Source of the DNA: Patulibacter sp. SYSU D01012
Lineage (GTDB): Bacteria > Actinomycetota > Thermoleophilia > Solirubrobacterales > Solirubrobacteraceae
Direction of reading: 5' to 3'
Assembly (NCBI RefSeq): GCF_017916475.1
Contig: NZ_JAFMTB010000003.1
Span: forward strand, 98,009-162,008
Length of the DNA: 64,000 nucleotides
Under the pieces are notes generated by a model that was given only the letters and a program-made list of their open reading frames with translations, was not told the DNA's origin and ran no database searches. Within the stretch, counting starts at the first letter, position 1, and each line of letters opens with the position of its first letter. This document shows positions 41,397-49,941 of the stretch, in pieces. A program made the position numbers and the translations under genes.

Positions 41397-42647
41397 CTAC
41401 CCCAGCAGCGCGACGAGCCCGTCCGCCAGCCCGCCGCGCCAGCACGCGTAGTCGTGGCCGCCGCCGTACTCGCGGAAGGCCACGTCGGCGCCGGCGGCCA
41501 CGAGGGCGTCGCGCATCCGCCGGTTGCCGTCGAGCAGCATCCACTCGTGCCGGCCGACCTCCATCCAGAACCGGGCGGCCGGCGGGGCGTCGAGGCCGCG
41601 CACCCAGGCGACGATCCGCTCGTGCTGGGTGCCGTCGTCGTCCTCGGGCCACCAGAACGAGCCGGACTGCGCGAGCACGCCGCCGAAGCGCCGCGGCGCC
41701 GTCAGGCCCGCGTACGCCGCGCCCAGGCCGCCCAGGCTCTGCCCGGCGACGACCGTGTGGGCGGGATCGTCGGTCAGCGGCCAGCGCGCCGTGGCCCACG
41801 GCAGCAGCTCGTCCGTCAGGAAGCGCACGTGCGCGTCGTCCATCGCCATGTCGCGCTCGCGGGTGGCGGCGTCGAGCGAGTGCGGCATCAGGACGCACGT
41901 CGGCGGGATCGCGCCCGCGGCGATCAGCGCGTCGAGCGTCGGGGCGATCGGGATCGCCGCGCCCCACACGTCGCCGTCCAGCAGCACGGCGACGGCGAGC
42001 GGGTCCGGCGCGCCGCGGGCCGCGCTCGCCGGCACGTACGCCCACGTCTCCCGCGCGCCGCCGAGCGCCGCGCTCGGCACGAGGTGGCGCTCCACCCGGC
42101 CGCGCCGCACGCCGTCCGCCGCGCGCCACGGCTGCGGGGGCGCGTCGGGCAGCGACAGGACGGAGACCTCGCCGCCGGCGGCCGTGGGCATCCGGTCGGC
42201 GCACAGCGGGTCGGGGACCAGGCCCCGGCGCACCGCGCGCCAGCCGGGGCGGGTGCGGCCCAGCCCCGGGTCGATCGCGGGCGCCAGGTGGAAGCCGTAC
42301 GACGCGCGCAGGTCGCTCTCCAGGCGGTACGTGATCGCCCGCAGCCTGCCGCCGATCGGCCGCAGGATCGCGGGCCCCAGGTCGTCGCGGTGACGGTCGG
42401 TGATCGTGTCGAGGACGAGCAGCACCTCGGGGGCCGGGCCCTCCGCGTCGCGCCACAGGAACGTCACGGCGCGGTGCCGCAGGTCGCCCGGCAGCGCCTC
42501 GACGAGCGGCCCGCCCGCGGCCACGGCCCGGGCCCACAGGCGGTCGGCCGCGCGCGGGTCGCCGGCGCGCAGGGCCGCGGCGGCCGCGGTCGCCGCGGGG
42601 CCGATCGTCGTCTCGGGCGCGTGGACGCGGGCGGCGGAAGAGGCCAT
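41397..42647 (-). CDS. fes: Enterobactin-type siderophore esterase
   Basis: About 416 residues. The N-terminal Fes-type domain (LRHRAVTFLWRDAEGPAPEVLLVLD) precedes an alpha/beta hydrolase of the esterase D fold with the nucleophile in VVAGQSLGGLGAAYAGL, QSGSFWWPEDD and the catalytic His in EYGGGHDYACWRGG. Fes opens the trilactone backbone of cyclic triscatecholates inside the cell to release iron. Its presence, with an iron box upstream, supports a cyclic ester siderophore from the synthetase at 25905. ATG 42647 is preferred because AGGA lies eight bases upstream; ATG 42656 and GTG 42665 are alternatives. Confidence 0.93.
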   Translation of the reverse strand: MASSAARVHAPETTIGPAATAAAAALRAGDPRAADRLWARAVAAGGPLVEALPGDLRHRAVTFLWRDAEGPAPEVLLVLDTITDRHRDDLGPAILRPIGGRLRAITYRLESDLRASYGFHLAPAIDPGLGRTRPGWRAVRRGLVPDPLCADRMPTAAGGEVSVLSLPDAPPQPWRAADGVRRGRVERHLVPSAALGGARETWAYVPASAARGAPDPLAVAVLLDGDVWGAAIPIAPTLDALIAAGAIPPTCVLMPHSLDAATRERDMAMDDAHVRFLTDELLPWATARWPLTDDPAHTVVAGQSLGGLGAAYAGLTAPRRFGGVLAQSGSFWWPEDDDGTQHERIVAWVRGLDAPPAARFWMEVGRHEWMLLDGNRRMRDALVAAGADVAFREYGGGHDYACWRGGLADGLVALLG

Positions 42648-42667
42648 GGCGCGCATCCTATCCACGT

Positions 42668-42684
42668 GTTAGGGTGCCCTACCA
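42668..42684 (-). promoter_or_regulatory. Iron box upstream of fes
   Basis: GTTAGGGTGCCCTACCA contains the palindrome TTAGGGTGCCCTA-. On the minus strand TAGGGC (42682-42677) could be the -10, giving a very short leader. This ties the esterase to the siderophore regulon although it lies 6.6 kb from the exporter gene. Confidence 0.75.
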
Positions 42685-42827
42685 CCGGGCGTCGGTGTCG
42701 GCGACGGCCGGGTGTCGGCGCCGGCGGCGCCGCCCGCAGGTCTGGTGGTAGGCCTGGCGAGCGGCGCCGCCCGCGTCCCCGCGCCGGGCCGGCGGGTGCG
42801 ACGGCTCCGGCCGGGTACACGCAGGCC

Positions 42828-43223
42828 ATGCCGACCGGCTCCGGGCTCCTCGCGATGGGCGACCAGCGGTACGTCTCGCTGACCACGTTCCGCCGCTCGG
42901 GGGCGCCGGTCGCGACCCCGGTCTGGGTGGCGCGCCACGGCGACGCGCTCGTCGTCACCACGCCGGCGGGCGCGGGGAAGGTCAAGCGGCTGCGCCGCGA
43001 CCCGCGCGTCGAGCTGCGCCCGTGCGGCCGGACGGGCACGGTGGCGCCGGAGGCCCCGCGGGCGACCGGACGGGCCGAGGTCCTGCGGGGCGCGACGGCG
43101 ACGACGGGGCCCGAGGCGACGCTGCGCCGGAAGTACGGCTGGCCGTTCCGCCTGATCACGGTGCTCGGGCGGGTGCGTCGGTCGGGCGCGGAGCGGGTGA
43201 TCCTGCGGATCACGGCGGGGTGA
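42828..43223 (+). CDS. PPOX-class flavin/F420-dependent oxidoreductase
   Basis: A 131-residue split-barrel protein with LTTFRRSGAPVATPVWVARHGDALVVTT, KVKRLRRDPRVELRPC and a C-terminal LITVLGRVRRSGAERVILRI, the usual pattern of small actinobacterial PPOX proteins that bind F420 or FMN and reduce small electrophiles. Its substrate is unknown. Its stop overlaps the next small gene by 4 bp (GTGA). Whether the iron box 145 bp upstream also affects it is unclear. Confidence 0.85.
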   Translation: MPTGSGLLAMGDQRYVSLTTFRRSGAPVATPVWVARHGDALVVTTPAGAGKVKRLRRDPRVELRPCGRTGTVAPEAPRATGRAEVLRGATATTGPEATLRRKYGWPFRLITVLGRVRRSGAERVILRITAG

Positions 43224-43459
43224 GGGGCACCGTGGGCCCGCGCTCCGCGGCGGTGCGGGCGACGGCAGGACGCGTGCTGCGCCTGGTGCTCGGGGGCGCC
43301 GCGCTCGCGGTCGCGGTGGGGCGGATCGTCGCCGGCGTCGACCCCGCGGCGACGGTGGCGTGGCGCGAGCGCGTTCGCCGCCCGTTCCGGGGGCCGGCGC
43401 AGATCCTGCTCGTCGACGACTCCCGGGCGTCCGGGCCCGGTCCGGAGACCCCCGCGTGA
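43220..43459 (+). CDS. Small membrane protein of unknown function
   Basis: A 79-residue protein starting GTG at 43220 inside the stop of the PPOX gene. It has one hydrophobic helix (VLRLVLGGAALAVAVGRIVAG, about residues 18-38) and a polar C-terminus with RRPFRGPAQILLVDDS. No family is recognised. The GTGA overlaps on both sides and helix pattern argue that it is real. Confidence 0.55.
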   Translation: MRGTVGPRSAAVRATAGRVLRLVLGGAALAVAVGRIVAGVDPAATVAWRERVRRPFRGPAQILLVDDSRASGPGPETPA

Positions 43460-43755
43460 CCGGCGACGACCGTCCGCCCCTCGGTGCCGGCTGGCTCGTG
43501 CTGCGGGTCGTCCTCGGGGTGCTCCTCGTCGCCGCGCTGATCGCGCGCATCGTCGAAGGGGACGGCACCGTGGCGATCGTGCTGTCCGGGATCCTCGCCC
43601 TCGCGGGCGCGGTGCAAGGCTGGGAGGCGCTCCTCGCGCTCACCGGCCACCGCGACCGGCCGGTCGCGCGCGAGACGACCGGCGAGTGGCTGCGGAGCGT
43701 CCTCGTGCTCGTGCTCGTCATGGCGGCCGCGTTCGCCCTCGGCGTCCTGCTCTAG
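43456..43755 (+). CDS. Small membrane protein of unknown function
   Basis: A 99-residue protein with three hydrophobic helices (WLVLRVVLGVLLVAALIARIV, VAIVLSGILALAGAVQ and LVLVLVMAAAFALGVLL). GTG 43456 overlaps the previous stop as GTGA, so the PPOX gene and these two small genes form one translation-coupled operon. Function unknown; the first helix of this protein and the helix of the previous one both contain an LRLVLG/LRVVLG-like start. Confidence 0.65.
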   Translation: MTGDDRPPLGAGWLVLRVVLGVLLVAALIARIVEGDGTVAIVLSGILALAGAVQGWEALLALTGHRDRPVARETTGEWLRSVLVLVLVMAAAFALGVLL

Positions 43756-43824
43756 CGCGCAGCGATCCGTCGCCCCGGCGGCGCGCGGCCGTCGTCGGCG
43801 CGACCGGCCGCCGGCGGCGCGCGG

Positions 43825-44418
43825 TCAGTCCTCCGAGGGCGCGCCGGCGGCGTCGCCGTCGCACGACGCGGCGCCCCGCGGAGCGGGGACGGCGGACGCG
43901 CCGTCGCACGGCGCCGGGTCGCCGCCGGCGAAGCGCGCCATGATGCGGGCGAGCGTGGCCGTCTCCTCCTCGTCGAGCCGCGCGAAGAAGCGCTCCTGCA
44001 GCCAGTCGTCGGCGTCGGCCTGGGCGGCCTCGGCGAGGGCGCGCCCGGCGGGGGTGACGTGCGCGTTGATGGCGCGCGCGTCGCCGGGGCACGGGCGCCG
44101 CTCGACCAGGCCGCGGCCCTCGAGCGCGTCGACGATCCGCGACACCCGGCTCAGGGACAGCCCGGCGTCGTCGGCGAGCGCGGACAGGCGCAGGCGGCCG
44201 TCCTCGGCGAGCAGCAGGCGTCCCAGCAGCCCCAGGGCGCTCGGGCTGAGCGCGTGGGTGGCCTCGAGGTGCCGGGTGAGCCCCGCGCGCAGCCCGGCCG
44301 ACGCGCGGATCAGGCCCTCCCACGCGCCCGTCTCGTCGGCGGACCAGCCGGCGGCCCGCGCGGCGCCGACCATCTGCACGTGGCGGCCGGTCAGCGGCTC
44401 GTCGGCGGTCTCGGGCAT
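43825..44418 (-). CDS. MarR-family transcriptional regulator
   Basis: A 197-residue regulator with ATHALSPSALGLLGRLLLAEDGRLRLSALADDAGLSLSRVSRIVDALEGRGLVERRPCPGDARAINAHVTPAGRALAE, a complete MarR winged helix. The C-terminal 35 residues are an Ala/Gly/Asp-rich tail with two cysteines. It is convergent with the PPOX operon. Target and ligand unknown. Confidence 0.9.
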   Translation of the reverse strand: MPETADEPLTGRHVQMVGAARAAGWSADETGAWEGLIRASAGLRAGLTRHLEATHALSPSALGLLGRLLLAEDGRLRLSALADDAGLSLSRVSRIVDALEGRGLVERRPCPGDARAINAHVTPAGRALAEAAQADADDWLQERFFARLDEEETATLARIMARFAGGDPAPCDGASAVPAPRGAASCDGDAAGAPSED

Positions 44419-44550
44419 CGTCCGTCCAACGGTACGCCCCGGCCGACGCCGGCGAGTCGCGCACGGACGATCGACGGCACGCCGGTGCGGCGCGGGCGCA
44501 CGCCGGGCGGGGAGGACGACCGCGCGCCGTCCCCCGCCTCGCCGCCGCCG

Positions 44551-46992
44551 CTACCCGAGGCCGTCCGGCAGGCCGCCGACGACGCGCACGACGGTCGCGT
44601 CGCGCGCCGGCGAGGGCAGCCCCGGCGCGTCGGCGGTCGCCCGCAGGCGCCGCAGCGGTCCGGGCGTCTGGCGGCGGCCGACCGCGTGGACGGTGAAGCC
44701 CGCCCGGTCGCCGCGACCGAGCCGTCGCACGTCGCGGCAGAGCGCGCCGCCACGCCGGACGGCGCCGGGGTGCGCGGTCACGAGCAGGTCCGCGGCCGGG
44801 CGGTGGCAGATCCGCACGAACGCGGCGCCGCCCGGCGCGCCGCCGGTGGCCACGACGCGGTAGCCGAACCGCTGGCCCACCCGGACGGTCCGCGGCGCGA
44901 CGATCCGCACCGACAGGGCGGGTCGGTCCGCGACGACCCGCACGCCCGCCGCCGCCACGTTGTTCGTCGCGTTCGGGTCGGGGGTGCGCGACGTCACGAG
45001 CGTGACGTTCTGCAGCCGGCCGAGCGCGCGCACGCGGCCCCGCACCCGCAGCGTCACCCCGGCGCCCGGGGGCAGCGTGCCGAGCGCGCAGCGGACGGGC
45101 CGGCGGGTGGTGCAGCGCACCGCGTCGGCGTCGAAGCCGGGATCGGTGCCGGACACCGCGTGGGCGTCGACGACCGCCACGCGGTTCAGGTCGTCCGGGT
45201 CCAGGCGCGGCAGCTCGCGGACGACCGCGTCGACGGCGGGCTGGGGACCGCGGTTGCGGATGCGGAGCGTGACCGTGGCGCTGCCGTCCCGACGCACGAC
45301 GGGCGGCGCGATCGTCTCCTCCAGCGTCAGGTCGGCGCCGGCCCCCGGGACGAGCGGCGGGCCGACCGGCGGCGCGGGGGTCCCGACCGGCGGCGCGGGG
45401 CCGCCGCCCGGGCGGCCGGAGCCCGGCGGATCAAACGGGTCGACCGGCGTCGGGTCGCCGGTGCCGCCCGGGGTCGGATCCGGCGACGGCTCCGGGTAGG
45501 CGTTCACCACGGTCGCGCGCAGCAGCTGGCGGTCGGTGATCGTCACAAAGGGGCGGTCGATCGTCACCTGCGTCGCGCCGCGCGGATCGGGCTCGGACAG
45601 CGCGTACCGCACGCCGCCGGGCACCTGCCCGCTCGGCACCTCGCCGGTCGTGACGCGGCCGCGCAGCAGCACGGTCCGCGGCACGCCGGGCGTCAGCGCC
45701 ACGTCGCGGCCGGTCCCGACGTCGCTGCGCAGCCGCACGGTCCAGGCGCCGCCCGGGGACGGGCCGGTCACGACCTTCTGCAGGCGGACGGCACCGCCGC
45801 ACGGCCGCCGGCTCGCGCGGACGCGGACGGTCGTGCCGCCCGCCCGCGCGACGATGACGTGGGGCCGCCGGGCGTCGCGGACGCGGAAGAAGCGGTCGTG
45901 CCCGGGGCGGACGGTGAAGCGCCCGCTCTGCGCGCTCTCCTCGTCGTGCCACCGCACCGCCACCGTCTCGTCGCCGCGGTTGCGCAGCCGCATCGAGGTC
46001 GCGTCGACGAACGCGTCGCGGCACGTCGGCGCCAGGCCGACGTCGGCGTCGGGCTCGTCGTCCGCGGGCGGCAGGCAGCCGGAGAAGCGGCCCGTCCGCG
46101 ACGTGCCCTGCCCGTGCAGCGAGCGGGCCCACAGCTGCCCGTAGAGCTGGGCGTTGCCCGTCAGCTCGACGTCGGCGCGGGGTGCCAGGACCGATCCCGG
46201 CCACGCCAGGCCCGGGCCGATCTGCAGCCGCGACGCCTGCGGGACGTTCCACAGCGTCGCGTCGCGCAGCGCGGCCAGCTCGGCGGGCGGGGCGTCGCCG
46301 AGCTGCTGGTACGCCGAGCCGTTCCAGTACGCCACCTGGGTCAGCGGGTTGGGGCTGGCCGTGGACGGGTCGTCGCCGAGGACGGTGACGACGGTCGTCG
46401 AGCCCGGCGGCACGCGGATGAGCAGCTCGCGCGCCTCGCCGAACTGGGCGGCGGTGACGACGAAGACGTTGCGCCGCGCGTCGTCGCCCGTCATCCGGAC
46501 CGCGCCCGCCGCGTCCGGGGACGACACCGTGCCGGTGGCCTCGGCGGCCCCGAGGCGGTCGGACAGGGCGGTGAGCGTCGCCAGCTCCGCGTCCGGGTCG
46601 AAGGGCAGCGGCGCCTGCTCGAGCGTGCCGTTCGGCGTCGCCAGCTGGCCGCTGAACGTGCCGGCGTAGCGGACGCTGCCGTTCGGCGCCTGGGTGCCGT
46701 TCGCGGTCAGGTCCCCGCCGACGAGCAGGTCGACCCGCCCGGCGTCGGGCGTGCCGGTGACGCCGACGGCCCAGCCGCTCACCGTCACGTCGCCGCCCGC
46801 GAACACGCGGCCGTCGACCTGCGTGTTGCTCGCGGCGTACCCGTCGCGGACGAAGACGCTGAAGTCGCCCGGCGTCCCCAGCGCCACGCAGTCGTCGGCG
46901 GCCTGGGCGCGCGCGGGCGGTGGCCCGGAGCCGACCAGGGCGAGGAGGGCGGCGACGGCCACCACGGACAGGATCGCGACCACCGCACGCAT
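44551..46992 (-). CDS. Secreted choice-of-anchor-A protein with DUF11-type domain
   Basis: An 813-residue exported protein. A signal peptide (MRAVVAILSVVAVAALLALVG, cleavage near ARA) leads to the choice-of-anchor-A domain (about residues 35-320): LGTPGDFSVFVRDGYAASNTQVDGRVFAGGDV and the end IGPGLAWPGSVLAPRADVELTGNAQLYGQLWA. A central domain follows (about 335-500), with DTF-like residues and several cysteines. Next is a Pro/Gly/Asp-rich linker (about 505-560) and a C-terminal DUF11-type adhesion domain (LTLEETIAPPVVRRDGSATVTLRIRNRGPQPAVDAVV) with a second Ig-like repeat. No LPXTG or membrane anchor is visible at the C-terminus. Probably a cell-surface or released structural or adhesion protein. 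Confidence 0.85.
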   Translation of the reverse strand: MRAVVAILSVVAVAALLALVGSGPPPARAQAADDCVALGTPGDFSVFVRDGYAASNTQVDGRVFAGGDVTVSGWAVGVTGTPDAGRVDLLVGGDLTANGTQAPNGSVRYAGTFSGQLATPNGTLEQAPLPFDPDAELATLTALSDRLGAAEATGTVSSPDAAGAVRMTGDDARRNVFVVTAAQFGEARELLIRVPPGSTTVVTVLGDDPSTASPNPLTQVAYWNGSAYQQLGDAPPAELAALRDATLWNVPQASRLQIGPGLAWPGSVLAPRADVELTGNAQLYGQLWARSLHGQGTSRTGRFSGCLPPADDEPDADVGLAPTCRDAFVDATSMRLRNRGDETVAVRWHDEESAQSGRFTVRPGHDRFFRVRDARRPHVIVARAGGTTVRVRASRRPCGGAVRLQKVVTGPSPGGAWTVRLRSDVGTGRDVALTPGVPRTVLLRGRVTTGEVPSGQVPGGVRYALSEPDPRGATQVTIDRPFVTITDRQLLRATVVNAYPEPSPDPTPGGTGDPTPVDPFDPPGSGRPGGGPAPPVGTPAPPVGPPLVPGAGADLTLEETIAPPVVRRDGSATVTLRIRNRGPQPAVDAVVRELPRLDPDDLNRVAVVDAHAVSGTDPGFDADAVRCTTRRPVRCALGTLPPGAGVTLRVRGRVRALGRLQNVTLVTSRTPDPNATNNVAAAGVRVVADRPALSVRIVAPRTVRVGQRFGYRVVATGGAPGGAAFVRICHRPAADLLVTAHPGAVRRGGALCRDVRRLGRGDRAGFTVHAVGRRQTPGPLRRLRATADAPGLPSPARDATVVRVVGGLPDGLG

Positions 46993-47095
46993 GCGAGGCA
47001 CCGTACGCCGTCCGCGGACGCCCGCAATGCCCCGTCCGGGGGGCGACCGGGCCGTAGGACGGTCGGGCGCGGGTGGCGTCTGGCAGGAGCCAGGC

Positions 47096-47123
47096 GCTGC
47101 CGGGCGGTGCGCCGCCCGGCAGC
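47096..47123. terminator. Strong hairpin downstream of the metal ABC operon
   Basis: Perfect 12-bp arms GCTGCCGGGCGG (47096-47107) and its complement (47112-47123) around TGCG. It lies between the metal permease stop (47181, minus) and the surface-protein start (46992). No T-run; terminator by position. Confidence 0.55.
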
Positions 47124-47180
47124 GCGTCCGTGCGCCACCCGCCGCGTCCCGCGGCTCGGCTCCGCGCCGGCCGACGGGGC

Positions 47181-48053
47181 TCAGGCCGGCTGCGCCGTCG
47201 CTTCCTCCACCCGTCGCGTCCGCCGCCGACCGGCCAGCACCCCGCGCGGCGCGAACAGGTACGCCGCGACGAACTGCAGCGTCAGCACGCAGACGATCGC
47301 CCCGCCCGTCGACCAGTCCAGGTGGTAGCTCAGGTACGTGCCGACCACGCACGCGCTGACGCTCGCCGCGCTCGCCCAGCCCAGCATGGGCCCGAAGCGG
47401 TCCGTCAGCAGGTAGGCCGTGGCGCCCGGCGTGACGAGCATCGCGACGACGAGCACGATCCCGACGGCCTGCAGCGCGACGATCACCGTCAGCGCCAGGG
47501 CGCCCAGCAGCAGCGCCTCGAGCCGCCGCGGCCGCAGGCCGATGGCGTGCGCGTGCGTCGGGTCGAAGGCGTAGAGGACCAGGTCGCGGCGCTTGTGCAG
47601 GAGCACCGCGATGACGACGGCGCCGATCCCGACGACCTGCACGATGTCGCCGTCGCTGACGCCGAGGACGTTGCCGAAGAGGATGTGGAACAGGTCGATC
47701 TGCGACGGGATGGCCGAGACGAGCACCAGCCCGAGCGCGAACAGCCCGGTGAAGACGATGCCGATCGCGGCGTCCTCCTTCACCCGCGACGTGCGGTTGA
47801 GCCCGCCGACGAGGAACACCGCGGCGGTGCCGAAGAGGAAGGCCCCGATGGCGAACGGCGCGCCGAGCACGTAGCTCAGCACCACGCCGGGCAGGACGGC
47901 GTGCGAGACGGCGTCGCCCATGAGCGACCAGCCCAGCAGCGTCAGCCAGCAGGACAGGACCGCGCACGCCAGCCCGCAGACGAGCGCGACGAGCAGCGCG
48001 CGCTGCATGAACTCGTAGCCGAGCGGCTCGGTGACCCACTCGATCGGGCTCAT
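47181..48053 (-). CDS. Metal ABC transporter permease, Mn/Fe (SitC/MntB) type
   Basis: A 290-residue ABC-3 family permease with about eight helices. MSPIEWVTEPLGYEFMQRALLVALVCGLACAVLSCWLTLLGWSLMGDAVSHAVLPGVVLSY is the typical start of manganese/iron permeases, and IPSQIDLFHILFGNVLGVS is also characteristic. It works with the ATPase and lipoprotein encoded immediately upstream in the same operon. Zn cannot be excluded as substrate. Confidence 0.92.
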   Translation of the reverse strand: MSPIEWVTEPLGYEFMQRALLVALVCGLACAVLSCWLTLLGWSLMGDAVSHAVLPGVVLSYVLGAPFAIGAFLFGTAAVFLVGGLNRTSRVKEDAAIGIVFTGLFALGLVLVSAIPSQIDLFHILFGNVLGVSDGDIVQVVGIGAVVIAVLLHKRRDLVLYAFDPTHAHAIGLRPRRLEALLLGALALTVIVALQAVGIVLVVAMLVTPGATAYLLTDRFGPMLGWASAASVSACVVGTYLSYHLDWSTGGAIVCVLTLQFVAAYLFAPRGVLAGRRRTRRVEEATAQPA

Positions 48054-48835
48054 GCCGCCACCGCCGTCCGCAGCGCCTCGACGGGGACGAAGCCGCCGAA
48101 CGCGGCGCCGAGCGGCTCGGGCCGCAGCGTCTCGTCGGGCGGCCCCTGCGCGACGATCCGCCGGTTGAGGAGCGCCACCTCGTCGCAGAGCGCGGGCACC
48201 GCCACCAGGTCGTGCGTCGAGACGAGCACGGTCCGGCCCTCGGCGGCGAGCGCGCGCAGGAGCGCCGTGATCGTCGCCTCGGACCGCTTGTCGACGCCCG
48301 CGAACGGCTCGTCGAGGAGCAGCAGCTCCGCCCCCTGCGCCAGTCCGCGAGCCACGAACGCGCGCTTGCGCTGGCCGCCCGACAGCGCGCCGATCTGGCG
48401 GTCGGCCAGGGCCGTCAACTCGACGCGCTCGAGGGCGGCGTCGACGGCGGCGCGGTCCTCGGGCCGCAGGCGACGCCGCGGCCCGAGCCGGCCGTAGCGG
48501 CCCATCGCGACGACCTCGCGCACCGTGACGGGGAAGCCCCAGTCGACGGCCTCGCTCTGCGGCGCGTACGCCACGCGGCCGCTGCGCCGCGCGTCGGCGG
48601 GCGGCGCGCCGAACAGCGCCACCCGGCCCGCGCCGGGCCGCACCAGGCCCATGATCGCCTTGAACAGCGTGGACTTGCCCGAGCCGTTCATGCCGATCAG
48701 GCCGTGGACGCGCCCGGGGCGCAGCCGCAGGTCGACGCCGTCCAGGGCGGGCGCGGCGCCGTAGCGGACGACCAGGCCGTCGACGGCCACGGCCGGCGGG
48801 GACGCGGCGGGGGCGGGGGTGACGGCGGTGCTCAT
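48050..48835 (-). CDS. Metal ABC transporter ATP-binding protein, Mn/Fe type
   Basis: A 261-residue ATPase: Walker A IGMNGSGKSTLFKAIMGL, VAYAPQSEAVDWGFPVTVREVVAMGRYGRLG (the VDW-FPV segment is typical of Mn/Fe ATPases), signature LSGGQRKRAFVARGLAQGAELLLLDEPFAGVD. It overlaps the permease by 4 bp (ATGA) and is overlapped in the same way by the binding-protein gene, giving a compact three-gene operon. Confidence 0.94.
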   Translation of the reverse strand: MSTAVTPAPAASPPAVAVDGLVVRYGAAPALDGVDLRLRPGRVHGLIGMNGSGKSTLFKAIMGLVRPGAGRVALFGAPPADARRSGRVAYAPQSEAVDWGFPVTVREVVAMGRYGRLGPRRRLRPEDRAAVDAALERVELTALADRQIGALSGGQRKRAFVARGLAQGAELLLLDEPFAGVDKRSEATITALLRALAAEGRTVLVSTHDLVAVPALCDEVALLNRRIVAQGPPDETLRPEPLGAAFGGFVPVEALRTAVAA

Positions 48836-49803
48836 CGCGAGCCCTCCTGCGGGGTCAGGCCGGCCGCGATCGTCTCGGCGTCGCGGCGCAGCAGGTCCAG
48901 GTACGTGGGGACGGGGCCGTCGGGGCCCGAGAGCGAGTCGACGTACAGCGTGCCCGCCAGGCGCGTGCCGGCCTCGCGGGCCACCTGCTGCTGCGCCTTC
49001 GGGCTGACGGTCGACTCGCAGAAGACGCCGGGGACGCGGCGGGCGCGGACGAGCTCGACGGTCGCGGCGATCTGCTGCGGCGTGCCCTCCTGCTCGGCGT
49101 TCACCGGCCACAGGTAGCCCTCGTCCAGGCCCAGGTCGCGGGCCAGGTAGGAGAAGGCGCCCTCGCACGTGACGAGCGCCCGGCGCGCGGGCGGCACGGC
49201 GCGCAGTCGCCGGCGCACGTCGTCCCCGACCGCGCGCAGCCGGCGCACGTAGGCGGCGGCGCGTCGCGCGTACTCCGGGGCGCCCGCGGGATCCAGGTCG
49301 CTCAGGGCCCGGCGGATGTTCTCCACGTAGATCGCGGCGTTCTCCGTCGACATCCACGCGTGCGGGTTCGGCTTGCCCGCGTACTCCGAGCCCCCGCCGA
49401 TGGGGATGGGCCGCACGCCGCGGCTGAGCGTCGCCGAGCGGCCGTCCGCCAGGTCGATGAACTGCGCGAACCACGACTCCAGCCCCAGCCCGTTCTCGAG
49501 CACCAGGTCGGCGCGGGCCGCGCGCTTCAGGTCGCTCGGCGTCGGCTCGTAGCCGTGGATCTCGGCACCGGGCTTCGTGATCGACGCGACGTGCACCCGG
49601 TCGCCGGCCACCTCGCGCGCCATGTCGGCGATGACGGTGAAGGTCGTCAGCACCACGGGCCGGCCGTCCGCCTGCTCGGCGTCCGCGTCCGCGCACCCGG
49701 CGAGCGCAGCGGGGATCAGCAGCAGCGCGGCGAGCACCCCGAGCGCCCGCCGGGATCGGCCGCCGCGGCGTCTATGGCTGCGCCATGACGTGTTTTGTGG
49801 CAT
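48832..49803 (-). CDS. Metal-binding lipoprotein of the Mn/Fe ABC transporter
   Basis: A 323-residue ZnuA/PsaA-family protein. The lipobox is in LIPAALAGC; then VVLTTFTVIADMAREVAGDRVHVASITKPGAEIHGYEPTPSDLKRA supplies the first metal His, KPNPHAWMSTENAAIYVENI the second, and Glu/Asp ligands follow in TCEGAFSYLARD and VDSL. There is no His-rich loop, which favours Mn or Fe over Zn. ATG 49803 is preceded at a short distance by TTAGGTTAT, so the mRNA may be leaderless and metal-repressed. Confidence 0.93.
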   Translation of the reverse strand: MPQNTSWRSHRRRGGRSRRALGVLAALLLIPAALAGCADADAEQADGRPVVLTTFTVIADMAREVAGDRVHVASITKPGAEIHGYEPTPSDLKRAARADLVLENGLGLESWFAQFIDLADGRSATLSRGVRPIPIGGGSEYAGKPNPHAWMSTENAAIYVENIRRALSDLDPAGAPEYARRAAAYVRRLRAVGDDVRRRLRAVPPARRALVTCEGAFSYLARDLGLDEGYLWPVNAEQEGTPQQIAATVELVRARRVPGVFCESTVSPKAQQQVAREAGTRLAGTLYVDSLSGPDGPVPTYLDLLRRDAETIAAGLTPQEGSR

Positions 49804-49816
49804 GCCATAACCTAAG
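49801..49816 (-). promoter_or_regulatory. Probable metal-regulated promoter of the Mn/Fe ABC operon
   Basis: Read on the minus strand, CTTAGGTTATGGCATG contains a DtxR/MntR-like half site TTAGGTTAT and a possible -10 TAGGTT (49814-49809) 5 bases before the ATG. The sequence differs from the TTAGGGTGCCC iron boxes elsewhere in the window, so a separate MntR-like regulator is possible. Confidence 0.45.
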
Positions 49817-49941
49817 CACAGGCGCGCCAAGCTGTCGAGCGCCCAGGCGCCACGCCGCGTGCGGGGGGGCGGGGGGCGGGGCGGTGGCGGCCCCGGTGGT
49901 GGCCCGGGGGAGGGGGCGAGGGCGGCGCGCGGGGCCGTCCC

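Noticed and set aside
44059-47328. Long plus-strand frame opposite the surface-protein gene
   Set aside because: The minus frame has a signal peptide and recognisable domains; the plus frame is Arg/Ala/Val-rich shadow sequence.
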